This document shows, piece after piece, positions 40,750-48,618 of a DNA stretch of 64,000 nucleotides; position 1 is the stretch's first letter; each line of letters opens with the position of its first letter. Both the position numbers and the translations under genes were made by a program. The DNA lies in assembly GCF_025499465.1 (NCBI RefSeq), contig NZ_JAIMCA010000007.1, positions 124,001 to 188,000 of the forward strand, read 5' to 3'. This DNA is from Allobosea sp. BH3 (lineage in GTDB: Bacteria > Pseudomonadota > Alphaproteobacteria > Rhizobiales > Beijerinckiaceae). The notes below the pieces were generated by a model. It had not been told where the DNA came from. It worked only from the letters and a program-made list of their open reading frames with translations, and searched no databases.

Positions 40750-42249
40750 ATGGAACTCTTCGACAATCTGCTGATGGGCCTGTCCACGGCCATGCAGCTC
40801 AACAATCTCGGCTTCTGCCTGATCGGCGTGCTGATCGGCACGGCCATCGGCGTGCTGCCGGGCATCGGCCCGATCCCGACCATCGCGCTGCTCTTGCCCT
40901 TCACCTTCGGCATGGAGCCGGCCGGCGCCATGATCATGCTCGCCGGCATCTTCTACGGCGCGCAGTACGGCGGCTCGACCACCGCAATCCTGGTCAATGT
41001 GCCGGGCGAGACCTCGTCCGTCGTCACCTGCCTCGACGGCCACCAGATGGCGCGGCAGGGCAGGGCCGGCACGGCGCTCGCCATCGCCGCCATCTCCTCC
41101 TTCTTCGCCGGCACGGTCGCGACCGTCGTCATCGCACTGCTCAGCGTGCCGCTGGCGGCGCTGGCGCTGAAATTCACGGCGGTCGAGTATTTCAGCCTGC
41201 TGGTGCTGGGCCTGATCGCCGCCGTCGTGCTCGCCCATGGCTCGGTCGCGCGCTCGCTCTCCATGGTCTTCCTGGGCCTGCTGCTCGGGCTGATCGGTAT
41301 CGACGTCAGCTCGGGCGCGGCGCGCATGACCTTTGGCGTCCCGGAGCTCTCTGACGGCATCGATTTCGTGCCGGTGGCGATGGGCATGTTCGGCCTCGCC
41401 GAGATCATCGCCAATCTGGAGCGTCCCAGCGAGCGGCGGGTGGTGAGCCAGAAGGTCCGCGATCTCATTCCCAGCCGCGCCGATCTGCGCGCGGCCTTCC
41501 CCGCCATGGTCCGCGGCACGCTGCTGGGCTCGGCGCTCGGCGTGCTGCCCGGCGGCGGCGCTGCGCTGCCGCCCTTCTCCTCCTATGCGTTGGAGAAGAA
41601 GCTCGCGAAGGACCCGTCCCGCTTCGGCCATGGCGCGATCGAGGGCGTCGCTGGCCCCGAGGCCGCCAACAATGCCGGCGCCCAAACCAGCTTCATCCCG
41701 TTGCTGACGCTCGGCATCCCGGCCAATGCCCTGATGGCGCTGATGATCGGCGCGCTGATGATGCAGGGTATCCAGCCCGGCCCGCAGATCATGCGCGAGC
41801 AGCCGCAGCTGGTCTGGGGTGTCATCGCCTCGATGTGGGTCGGCAACCTGATGCTGCTGGTGATCAACCTGCCGCTGATCGGGCTCTGGGTCTCGATGCT
41901 CAAGATCCCCTATCGCCTGCTCTTCCCGGCGATCGTGCTGTTCTGCTGCATCGGCACCTATGGCATCGCCAACAGCCTGTTCAATGTCTGGCTGATGCTG
42001 GGTTGCGCGGCGGTTGGTTATCTCTTCATCAAGGTCGGCGTCGAGCCCGCGCCGCTGCTGCTCGGGCTGGTGCTCGGGCCGCAGCTCGAGGAGAATTTCC
42101 GCCGCGCCATGCTGCTCTCTGAAGGCGATTTCTCGATCTTCCTGAGCCGGCCGATCAGCGCGGTTCTGCTCGCGGTCGTGGCGGCGGTGCTATTGGCGAT
42201 GCTGTCACCGGCGATCGTGCGGCGGAGGCGCGAGGCGCTCACCGAATGA
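40750..42249 (+). CDS. tripartite tricarboxylate transporter large permease (TctA)
   Basis: A 499-residue, about 12-helix permease. The TctA motif G-x-L-P-G-I-G-P near 34-41 and its second-half mirror G-V-L-P-G-G-G-A near 263-270 are present, with Y-G-G-S-T-T-A-I-L-V-N-V-P-G-E between and G-P-E-A-A-N-N-A near 300. It imports a carboxylate with Na+ or H+. The C-terminus is convergent with a LysR gene nine bases away. Confidence 0.94.
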   Translation: MELFDNLLMGLSTAMQLNNLGFCLIGVLIGTAIGVLPGIGPIPTIALLLPFTFGMEPAGAMIMLAGIFYGAQYGGSTTAILVNVPGETSSVVTCLDGHQMARQGRAGTALAIAAISSFFAGTVATVVIALLSVPLAALALKFTAVEYFSLLVLGLIAAVVLAHGSVARSLSMVFLGLLLGLIGIDVSSGAARMTFGVPELSDGIDFVPVAMGMFGLAEIIANLERPSERRVVSQKVRDLIPSRADLRAAFPAMVRGTLLGSALGVLPGGGAALPPFSSYALEKKLAKDPSRFGHGAIEGVAGPEAANNAGAQTSFIPLLTLGIPANALMALMIGALMMQGIQPGPQIMREQPQLVWGVIASMWVGNLMLLVINLPLIGLWVSMLKIPYRLLFPAIVLFCCIGTYGIANSLFNVWLMLGCAAVGYLFIKVGVEPAPLLLGLVLGPQLEENFRRAMLLSEGDFSIFLSRPISAVLLAVVAAVLLAMLSPAIVRRRREALTE

Positions 42250-42258
42250 GGCTGGGCC

Positions 42259-43176
42259 CTAGTCTGTCATGCCACGCCGATAAAGGTCGCCGCGCGTTTC
42301 AAGCTCTGCCCGTACCGTCGCTGCGAAATCCAGCGCGAGAGCAGACCGGAACCGACCTGCCGCCCAGATCACGGCGACCTCAGAGGGGATGGTCGGCCGG
42401 AACGGCTTCACGACGATGCCGCGCCCGCTGTACTCAGCGGCGGTGAAGGGGTCGACGATACTCAGACCCGCGCCGGCCGAGACCAGCGAGCAGGCGATCA
42501 TCGACAGTGGCGTCTCGATCCGCACGTCGCGCGTGATGCGCTCGGCAGAGAAGATCGCGTCGATCCGGTAGCGAAGCAGCGTCGATTGTTCCAGGGAGAT
42601 AAAGGGCTCGCCGGCGAAGTCCGCCGGCCCGAGAACGTCTCTGGCCGTGAGAGGGTGACTTTCCGGCAGCACCGCAACCTGGGCCGCCAGTGGCAGCAAC
42701 TCGATGTCGAGCGTCGGGTATTCGAGCGGAAGCTGCGCGAAGCCGACCTCGCAGAAACCCGAGGTGACCCAGTCCGCCACCTGCGAGGAGATACTGCCGT
42801 AGATGGAGACGTCGAGGCCCGGACGTTCGCGGATGAAGCCGCCCATCAGCCTGGGCAGGAAGCCGACATTGAACGCCGGCAGCGCCGCGACGCGCAGCGT
42901 GCCGGCGCGACCTTCCCGCAGGTTCTGCGCCGCCGCCTGGATGCGCTCCAGCCCGACGAACTGCCGCTCGACCTCGCGATAAAGCGACATGGCCTCGTTG
43001 GTCGGCACCAGCCGCGCGCCGCGTCTGGCGAAAAGCTGCAGCCCCAGAGCGTATTGCAGATCGTGGATCAGCCGGGTCACCGCCGGCTGGGTGATGTTCA
43101 TCGCACGGGCTGCAGCTGTGACGCCGCCGGTGACGATGACAGTGCGGAACGCTTCGACCTGGCGCGGATTTAGCAT
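42259..43176 (-). CDS. LysR family regulator, divergent from the opine/amino-acid operon
   Basis: A 305-residue LysR regulator. The N-terminus L-N-P-R-Q-V-E-A-F-R-T-V-I-V-T-G-G-V-T-A-A-A-R-A-M-N-I-T-Q-P-A-V is close to the OccR/NocR subgroup, which responds to octopine or nopaline and controls opine operons. It is divergent from a ten-gene transport and oxidation operon, with dyads in the 121-base gap, so it is almost surely its regulator. Confidence 0.92.
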   Translation of the reverse strand: MLNPRQVEAFRTVIVTGGVTAAARAMNITQPAVTRLIHDLQYALGLQLFARRGARLVPTNEAMSLYREVERQFVGLERIQAAAQNLREGRAGTLRVAALPAFNVGFLPRLMGGFIRERPGLDVSIYGSISSQVADWVTSGFCEVGFAQLPLEYPTLDIELLPLAAQVAVLPESHPLTARDVLGPADFAGEPFISLEQSTLLRYRIDAIFSAERITRDVRIETPLSMIACSLVSAGAGLSIVDPFTAAEYSGRGIVVKPFRPTIPSEVAVIWAAGRFRSALALDFAATVRAELETRGDLYRRGMTD

Positions 43177-43195
43177 GCGGTCGGCTCCCCTCGTT

Positions 43196-43238
43196 CAAAT
43201 CATAACATTTGGACATGGGTTGCACGAATCATTCGATT
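43196..43238. promoter_or_regulatory. candidate LysR operators of the oxidative operon
   Basis: Two dyads lie in the divergent gap: CAAAT-N6-ATTTG (43196-43211) and AATC-N4-GATT (43227-43238). Their centres are about 29 bases apart, near three helical turns, the usual spacing of LysR recognition and activation sites. Confidence 0.45.
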
Positions 43239-43297
43239 TGACCAACTCCAGACTGTCGATGACCTTCGCCCATCACTCGAAAAGAGGAGGGGATACG

Positions 43298-44335
43298 ATG
43301 AAGTCCGTATGGTTCGGTTTGCTTATGGGCACGACGGCGCTGGCCGGCGCCGGCTCGGCCAATGCCCAGCAGAAGACGATGTTCGTCGCCGGTTATGGCG
43401 GCTCCTATGAGCAGACCATGCGCAAGGAGGTCATCCCGGTCTTCGAGAAGCAGGCGAACGTCAAGATCGAATACGTTGCCGGCAACTCGACCGACACCCT
43501 CGCCAAGCTGCAGGCGCAGAAGGGCAACCAGCAGATCGACGTCGCCATCGTCGATGACGGCCCGGCCTATCAGGCGGTCGCGCTCGGCTTCTGCGGCACG
43601 CTGACCGACGGCGCCGTCTACAAGGACGTGGCGCCGGTGATGAAGTTCAAGTCGAACAAGGGCGTCGGCCTCGGCCTCGTCGGCACCGGCCTGTTCTACA
43701 ACAAGAAGGTCTTCGACGAGAACAAGTGGCCGGCCCCGACCTCGTGGAACGATCTGAAGTCCAAGACCTATGGCAAGAAGATCGTCACGCCGCCGATCAA
43801 CAACACCTATGGCCTGCATGCGCTGATCGCCTTCGCCCAGATGGGCGGCGGCGGCGAGAGCAATATCGAGCCGGGCTTCGAAGCCTTCAAGAAGGACATC
43901 AACCCGAACATCGTCGCCTACGAGCCCTCGCCGGCGAAGATGACGGAACTCTTCCAGAACGGCCAGGCGGTGCTTGGCGTCTGGGGCTCGGGTCGCGTCA
44001 AGGCCTTTGCCGACACCGGCTTCCCGGTCGAGTTCGTCTATCCGAAGGAAGGCGGCTATGCGCTCGGCGTCGCGGCCTGCCCGATCGAGGGCTCCAAGAA
44101 TGCGGCCGAGGCCAATGCCTTCATCCAGTTCATGCTCTCGCCCGCGATCCAGAAGGTGATGGCGACCGGCGCCGGCTTCGGCCCCGCCAACGTGACCGTC
44201 ACACTGACGCCCGATGAGCAGAAGGGCCTGCCCTATGGCGAGGACGTGAAGAAGCTCAAGGCGGTCGACTGGGACATCGCCAACGCCAAGCGCGAGGAGT
44301 GGACCCGCCGCTGGAACCGCGAGGTCGAGCGGTAA
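43298..44335 (+). CDS. ABC transporter substrate-binding protein (polyamine/opine type)
   Basis: A 345-residue periplasmic binding protein. A Sec signal (M-K-S-V-W-F-G-L-L-M-G-T-T-A-L ... A-N-A-Q) precedes KTMFVAGYGGSYEQTMRKEV, the opening of the PotD-like subgroup. V-D-D-G-P-A-Y-Q-A and T-P-P-I-N-N-T-Y-G near 165 probably line the pocket. GAGGAGG precedes the ATG. It is the first gene of an operon that also encodes the ATPase, two permeases and an amine dehydrogenase complex. Confidence 0.93.
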   Translation: MKSVWFGLLMGTTALAGAGSANAQQKTMFVAGYGGSYEQTMRKEVIPVFEKQANVKIEYVAGNSTDTLAKLQAQKGNQQIDVAIVDDGPAYQAVALGFCGTLTDGAVYKDVAPVMKFKSNKGVGLGLVGTGLFYNKKVFDENKWPAPTSWNDLKSKTYGKKIVTPPINNTYGLHALIAFAQMGGGGESNIEPGFEAFKKDINPNIVAYEPSPAKMTELFQNGQAVLGVWGSGRVKAFADTGFPVEFVYPKEGGYALGVAACPIEGSKNAAEANAFIQFMLSPAIQKVMATGAGFGPANVTVTLTPDEQKGLPYGEDVKKLKAVDWDIANAKREEWTRRWNREVER

Positions 44336-44353
44336 GTCCCAGCCGTAGCCGTC

Positions 44354-44445
44354 ATTCTCGGGCGTTGCTTTGCGACGACCCGAGAATCTCGTGATGTGGG
44401 TGTTCGCCCGAATTTTCACGAGATGGTCGGGTCAAGCCCGACCAT
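44354..44445 (+). repeat. three-stem palindromic array after the binding-protein gene
   Basis: Three pairs of perfect arms follow one another: ATTCTCGGG (44354-44362) with CCCGAGAAT (44379-44387), ATCTCGTGA (44386-44394) with TCACGAGAT (44416-44424), and ATGGTCGGG (44423-44431) with CCCGACCAT (44437-44445). Neighbouring stems share two bases. It fills the gap before the ATPase gene and lacks a T-run, so mRNA stabilisation or attenuation is likely. Confidence 0.8.
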
Positions 44446-44481
44446 GACGCCCGCGCTCAAGCAGAAGACATTCAGGAATCC

Positions 44482-45516
44482 ATGTCGCATCTCGTCCTCG
44501 AAGGGCTCTGCAAGTCCTATGGCGCGGCCGTCGCCGTCGAAGCGCTCGACCTGAAGGTGGAGCGCGGCGAGTTCGTCTCGCTGCTCGGGCCTTCCGGCTG
44601 CGGCAAGACCACCACGCTGCAGATGATCGCCGGTTTCGTCGGCGTCGATCGCGGCCGCATCCTGCTGGATGGCGGCGATCTCGCCTCGGTACCGCCTGCC
44701 AAACGCGGCCTCGGCATCGTCTTCCAGAGTTATGCGCTCTTTCCGCACATGACCGTCGCCGAGAACATCGCCTTCGGGCTCGAGATGCGCGGCATCGGCA
44801 AGGCGGAGCGCGAGCAGCGCACGCTCGACGCCATGGCGCTGGTCGGGCTCAAGGGCTTTGCAGAGCGTTATCCGCGGCGCATGTCCGGCGGCCAGCAGCA
44901 GCGCGTGGCGCTGGCCCGCGCGCTCGTCATCAAGCCGGCCCTGCTCCTGCTCGACGAGCCGCTCTCCAATCTCGACGCCAAGCTGCGCGAGGAGATGCAG
45001 GGGGAGCTGCGCCAGATCCAGCGCTCGGTCGGCACCACCACCATCCTCGTCACCCACGACCAGCACGAGGCGATGGCGCTCTCCGACCGGATCGTGGTGA
45101 TGAACCATGGTCGCGTCGAGCAGATCGGCGCGCCCGACACCGTCTATGGCCAACCTGCCACCGCCTTCGTCGCGAACTTCCTCGGTAAGACCAATACGCT
45201 CGCGGCGATGGGCGACGGCGCCGGCCAGGTCGACGTACTGGGCTTCCGCGTGCCGCTCGCCGGCGCGCCGGCCGGCCCGGTCTCCATCGCGGTCCGCCCC
45301 GAGCGGCTGACTCTCGCCGAGGGCGGCTTCCCGGCACGCATCAAGAGCCGCGTCTTCCAGGGCTCGCACTGGCTGCTCGGAGCGGAGAGCGAGGCCGGAA
45401 CGCTGCTGCTGATGCGTCCGAATGACGGCATGCCGGTTCCTGCCGAGGGCGAAGCGGTGAAGATCGCCTTCGCGCCGGCCGATGCCGCGTTGCTGACCGA
45501 GGGCAAGGCGCCATGA
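44482..45516 (+). CDS. ABC transporter ATP-binding protein (PotA-like)
   Basis: A 344-residue ATPase with Walker A GPSGCGKTT, Q-loop V-F-Q-S-Y-A-L-F-P-H, signature M-S-G-G-Q-Q-Q-R, Walker B L-L-L-L-D-E-P-L-S-N-L-D-A-K-L and a TOBE domain (about 260-340). The stop overlaps the next start as ATGA. It energises the importer of this operon. Confidence 0.95.
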   Translation: MSHLVLEGLCKSYGAAVAVEALDLKVERGEFVSLLGPSGCGKTTTLQMIAGFVGVDRGRILLDGGDLASVPPAKRGLGIVFQSYALFPHMTVAENIAFGLEMRGIGKAEREQRTLDAMALVGLKGFAERYPRRMSGGQQQRVALARALVIKPALLLLDEPLSNLDAKLREEMQGELRQIQRSVGTTTILVTHDQHEAMALSDRIVVMNHGRVEQIGAPDTVYGQPATAFVANFLGKTNTLAAMGDGAGQVDVLGFRVPLAGAPAGPVSIAVRPERLTLAEGGFPARIKSRVFQGSHWLLGAESEAGTLLLMRPNDGMPVPAEGEAVKIAFAPADAALLTEGKAP

Positions 45517-46379
45517 GTTTCGCCGCCAGCGAGCGCAGCGCGCCTTACTGGCTGGCCGGGCCGGCGCTGCTCGTCTTCCTCGGCCTCGTCATCATCCCGT
45601 TGGGAATGACGGTCCTGCTCTCGTTCTACGACTGGGGCCAGTACAAGGGCATCGTTCCCGAGTTCACCCTGAAGAACTGGATCGAGATCGCAACCGATTC
45701 CTATTTCTTCGAGGTCTTCCTGCGCACGTTCCGGATCTCGATCCTGGTGACGCTGGCCTGCGTGCTGATCGGCGTGCCTGAAGCCTATATCCTGAACCGG
45801 ATGTCGCCGGGCTGGCGCAGCGTCTGCCTGCTCGTCGTCATCGGCCCGCTTCTGGTCTCGGTCGTGGCGCGCACGCTCGGCTGGGCGCTGCTGCTCGGCT
45901 CCAATGGCTTGGTCAACCAGGGCCTGATGGCACTGGGTCTCATCACGACGCCACTTGAGTTCATGTTCACCGAGACCGGCGTCGTCATCGCGCTGACCCA
46001 TGTGCTGATCCCGTTCATGATCCTCTCGGTCTGGGCCTCGCTGCAGCGGCTCGATCCCCAGGTCGAGAATGCGGCGGCCTCGCTCGGGGCGGGCTTCTTC
46101 ACGATCTGGCGGCGGGTGATCCTGCCGCAGGTCGTGCCCGGCATTCTCTCGGGCGCGATCATCGTCTTCGCGCTGGCGGCCAGTGCCTTCGCCTCGCCGG
46201 CGATCATCGGCGGGAGGCGGCTCAAGGTCGCGGCGACGCTCGCCTATGACGAGTTCCTGAACACGCTGAACTGGCCGCTGGGTGCTGCCGTCGCCGTGCT
46301 CCTGTTGGTCGCGCTGGTGCTGATCATCGTCGGCTCCAACCGGCTGGTCGAGCGCCGCTATGCTCAGGTCTTCGAGTGA
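45513..46379 (+). CDS. ABC transporter permease (PotB-like)
   Basis: A 288-residue six-helix permease. The first helix (L-L-V-F-L-G-L-V-I-I-P-L-G-M-T-V-L-L-S-F-Y) and the EAA-type loop V-E-N-A-A-S-L-G-A-G near 187 are clear. Coupled to the ATPase gene by a four-base overlap and followed 13 bases later by the second permease. Confidence 0.94.
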   Translation: MSFAASERSAPYWLAGPALLVFLGLVIIPLGMTVLLSFYDWGQYKGIVPEFTLKNWIEIATDSYFFEVFLRTFRISILVTLACVLIGVPEAYILNRMSPGWRSVCLLVVIGPLLVSVVARTLGWALLLGSNGLVNQGLMALGLITTPLEFMFTETGVVIALTHVLIPFMILSVWASLQRLDPQVENAAASLGAGFFTIWRRVILPQVVPGILSGAIIVFALAASAFASPAIIGGRRLKVAATLAYDEFLNTLNWPLGAAVAVLLLVALVLIIVGSNRLVERRYAQVFE

Positions 46380-46392
46380 GGAGGGCGGTTCG

Positions 46393-47193
46393 ATGAAACG
46401 CAACGGCGCTCTCGCCCTCGTCTTCCACCTGGCCTTCGTGGTGTTCATGCTGGCGCCGCTCGCCATCGTCTGCATCGTGGCCTTCACGCCGGAAGGCTAT
46501 CTCTCCCTGCCGACGCGCGGCCCGAGCCTGCGCTGGTTCAAGGCGATCTTCGGCTATCCGGAGTTCCTGCGCGCCTTCTACGACTCGCTCTGGCTCGCGG
46601 CGCTCTCCTCCACCATCGCGATTGGGCTGGCCGTGCCGGCCGCGCTCGCCATCGCGCGCTACCGCTTCCCGGGACGCGAGGCGATGACGGCGCTGTTCAT
46701 GTCGCCGCTGATGGTGCCTCATGTCGTGCTCGGCATCGCCTTCCTGCGCTTCTTTACGCAGATCGGCCTGTCCGGGACCTTCACCGGCCTCGTGCTGAGC
46801 CATGTCATCGTGATCCTGCCCTTCGCGCTCCGGCTCGTGCTCGCCGCCTCCTACGGCATCGACCGGCGCATCGAGCATGCCGCGATCTCGCTTGGAGCCG
46901 ACACCATGACGGCCTTCCGCCGGGTGACGCTGCCGCTGATCCTGCCGGGCGTCGTTTCCGGCTGGCTGCTGGCGGCGATCAACTCCTTCGACGAGGTCAC
47001 GATGACGGTGTTCATCGCCTCGCCGGCCACCGTGACGCTACCCGTCCGGATGTTCCTCTACATCCAGGACAATATCGATCCGCTGATCGCGGCGGTCTCG
47101 GCCTGTCTCATCGCTCTGACCGCGGGGCTGCTGCTGGCCCTCGACAGGCTCTATGGGCTCGACCGCCTCTTCGTCGGATCCGGAAAGGGCTGA
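46393..47193 (+). CDS. ABC transporter permease (PotC-like)
   Basis: A 266-residue six-helix permease with the EAA-type loop I-E-H-A-A-I-S-L-G-A-D-T near 158. I take the ATG at 46393 (MKRNGALALVFHL) behind GAGGGCGG; an earlier in-frame start lies inside the preceding gene. It completes the importer. Confidence 0.94.
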   Translation: MKRNGALALVFHLAFVVFMLAPLAIVCIVAFTPEGYLSLPTRGPSLRWFKAIFGYPEFLRAFYDSLWLAALSSTIAIGLAVPAALAIARYRFPGREAMTALFMSPLMVPHVVLGIAFLRFFTQIGLSGTFTGLVLSHVIVILPFALRLVLAASYGIDRRIEHAAISLGADTMTAFRRVTLPLILPGVVSGWLLAAINSFDEVTMTVFIASPATVTLPVRMFLYIQDNIDPLIAAVSACLIALTAGLLLALDRLYGLDRLFVGSGKG

Positions 47194-47195
47194 CC

Positions 47196-48329
47196 ATGAA
47201 CCCAAGCGGCAACCGGAACGAGGGCGACGTCGTCGTCATCGGCGGCGGAGTGGTCGGCGGCGCGATCGCGCTCGGTCTCGCCCGCTCGGGCGCGCGCGTC
47301 ACCGTGCTGGACGAGGGCGACACCGCCTTTCGCGCTTCGCGCGGCAATTTCGCGCTGGTCTGGGTGCAGTCGAAGGGCTTCGGCATGCCGGAATACGCCC
47401 TTTGGTCGCGCCGCTCGGCCGATGACTGGCACGGGCTTGCCGCGATCCTGCGGGACGAGGCCGGCCTCGATGTCGCGCACAGCCAGCCGGGCGGCTTCAT
47501 GCTCTGCCTTTCCGAGGAGGAGCTGGACAAGCGTGTCGAGATGATGCGTCGGCTGCACAACAGCCAGCCGCTCACCGATTTTCCCTATGAGGTGCTCGAT
47601 CACGCCGAGACGAAGCGGCGTCTGCCGGCCATCGGCAAGGATGTCGTCGGCTCGCTCTACTCGCCGCTCGACGGCCATGTGAACTCGCTCAAGCTGTTCC
47701 GCGCGCTGCGGGAGGCTTGCGTTCGGCGGGGCGTCGATTATCGGCCCGAGCACCCGGTCGAGAGCATTGTCCCGCGCGAGGGCGGTTTCGCCGTCTCCGG
47801 GCCATGGGGTGAGGTGCGCGCCGGCCGTGTCGTGCTCTGCGCCGGCCTCGGCAATGCCCGGCTCGCGCCGATGGTGGGGCTCGATGCGCCGGTGAAGCCG
47901 AGCAAGGGCCAGATCATCGTCACCGAGAAGACCGAGCCCTTCCTGCACAACCCGATGGTCACGGTCCGCCAGACGGATGAGGGCGGCGTGATGATCGGCG
48001 ACAGCCAGGAGGATCGCGGCTTCGACACCGTCGTCGGCCAGCCGATCCTCTCGACCATGGCCGAGCGTGCGGTGAAGATGTTCCCGCGCCTTGCCGGACT
48101 CAACGTGGTGCGGACTTGGTCCGCGCTGCGCGTGATGAGCCCCGACGGCTTCCCGATCTACGACCAGTCCGAGACCCATCCCGGCGCCTTCGTCGTCACC
48201 TGCCATTCCGGCGTGACGCTCGCCGCCAACCACGCCCTGACGCTTGCCCCCGCGATCCTTGCCGGCGAACTGCCGGAAGCGGTCGCGACCTTCACCGCAC
48301 GGAGGTTCCATGTTCCGGCCCATGCGTGA
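47196..48329 (+). CDS. FAD-dependent oxidoreductase, DadA-like (opine/D-amino acid dehydrogenase beta-type subunit)
   Basis: A 377-residue flavoprotein of the DAO/glycine-oxidase fold. The FAD-binding motif is V-V-V-I-G-G-G-V-V-G-G-A near 12, followed by A-S-R-G-N-F-A. The C-terminus has the second FAD contact V-T-C-H-S-G-V-T-L-A. It resembles the catalytic beta subunits of octopine/nopaline oxidase and of D-hydroxyproline dehydrogenase. It is followed by the small [2Fe-2S] and the large FAD/[2Fe-2S] subunit genes, as in those complexes. It starts two bases after the permease stop, so uptake and oxidation are co-expressed. Confidence 0.88.
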   Translation: MNPSGNRNEGDVVVIGGGVVGGAIALGLARSGARVTVLDEGDTAFRASRGNFALVWVQSKGFGMPEYALWSRRSADDWHGLAAILRDEAGLDVAHSQPGGFMLCLSEEELDKRVEMMRRLHNSQPLTDFPYEVLDHAETKRRLPAIGKDVVGSLYSPLDGHVNSLKLFRALREACVRRGVDYRPEHPVESIVPREGGFAVSGPWGEVRAGRVVLCAGLGNARLAPMVGLDAPVKPSKGQIIVTEKTEPFLHNPMVTVRQTDEGGVMIGDSQEDRGFDTVVGQPILSTMAERAVKMFPRLAGLNVVRTWSALRVMSPDGFPIYDQSETHPGAFVVTCHSGVTLAANHALTLAPAILAGELPEAVATFTARRFHVPAHA

Positions 48330-48618
48330 CGTGGCTTCTGCCGCCGCGCTGAATTTCACCTTCGACGGCAGGGCGCTGCAAGGACGCGTCGGCGATACGG
48401 TCGCCGCGGCGCTGCTCGCCAACGGCATTACCACTTGTCGTGAGACGCCGGTCTCGGGTGCGCCGCGCGCACCCTATTGCCTGATGGGCATCTGCTTCGA
48501 CTGCCTCGTCGTCATCGACGGCGTCGGCAACCGGCAGGGCTGCCTCGTGCCGCTGACTGACGGCATGGCGATCGAAACCCAGCATGGCCGCCGCCATGTC
48601 GAGGAGGTTGAGGCGTGA
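48310..48618 (+). CDS. small (2Fe-2S)-binding subunit of the dehydrogenase complex
   Basis: A 102-residue ferredoxin-like protein. The pattern F-D-G-R-A-L-Q-G-R-V-G-D-T-V-A-A-A-L-L-A, then P-Y-C-L-M-G-I-C-F-D-C near 55-65 and a later G-C-L-V-P, matches the small gamma subunits of opine oxidase and D-hydroxyproline dehydrogenase. The ATG at 48310, four bases after GGAGG, makes it overlap the preceding gene by 20 bases; ATG at 48322 is an alternative. It overlaps the next gene by four (GTGA). Confidence 0.87.
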   Translation: MFRPMRDVASAAALNFTFDGRALQGRVGDTVAAALLANGITTCRETPVSGAPRAPYCLMGICFDCLVVIDGVGNRQGCLVPLTDGMAIETQHGRRHVEEVEA

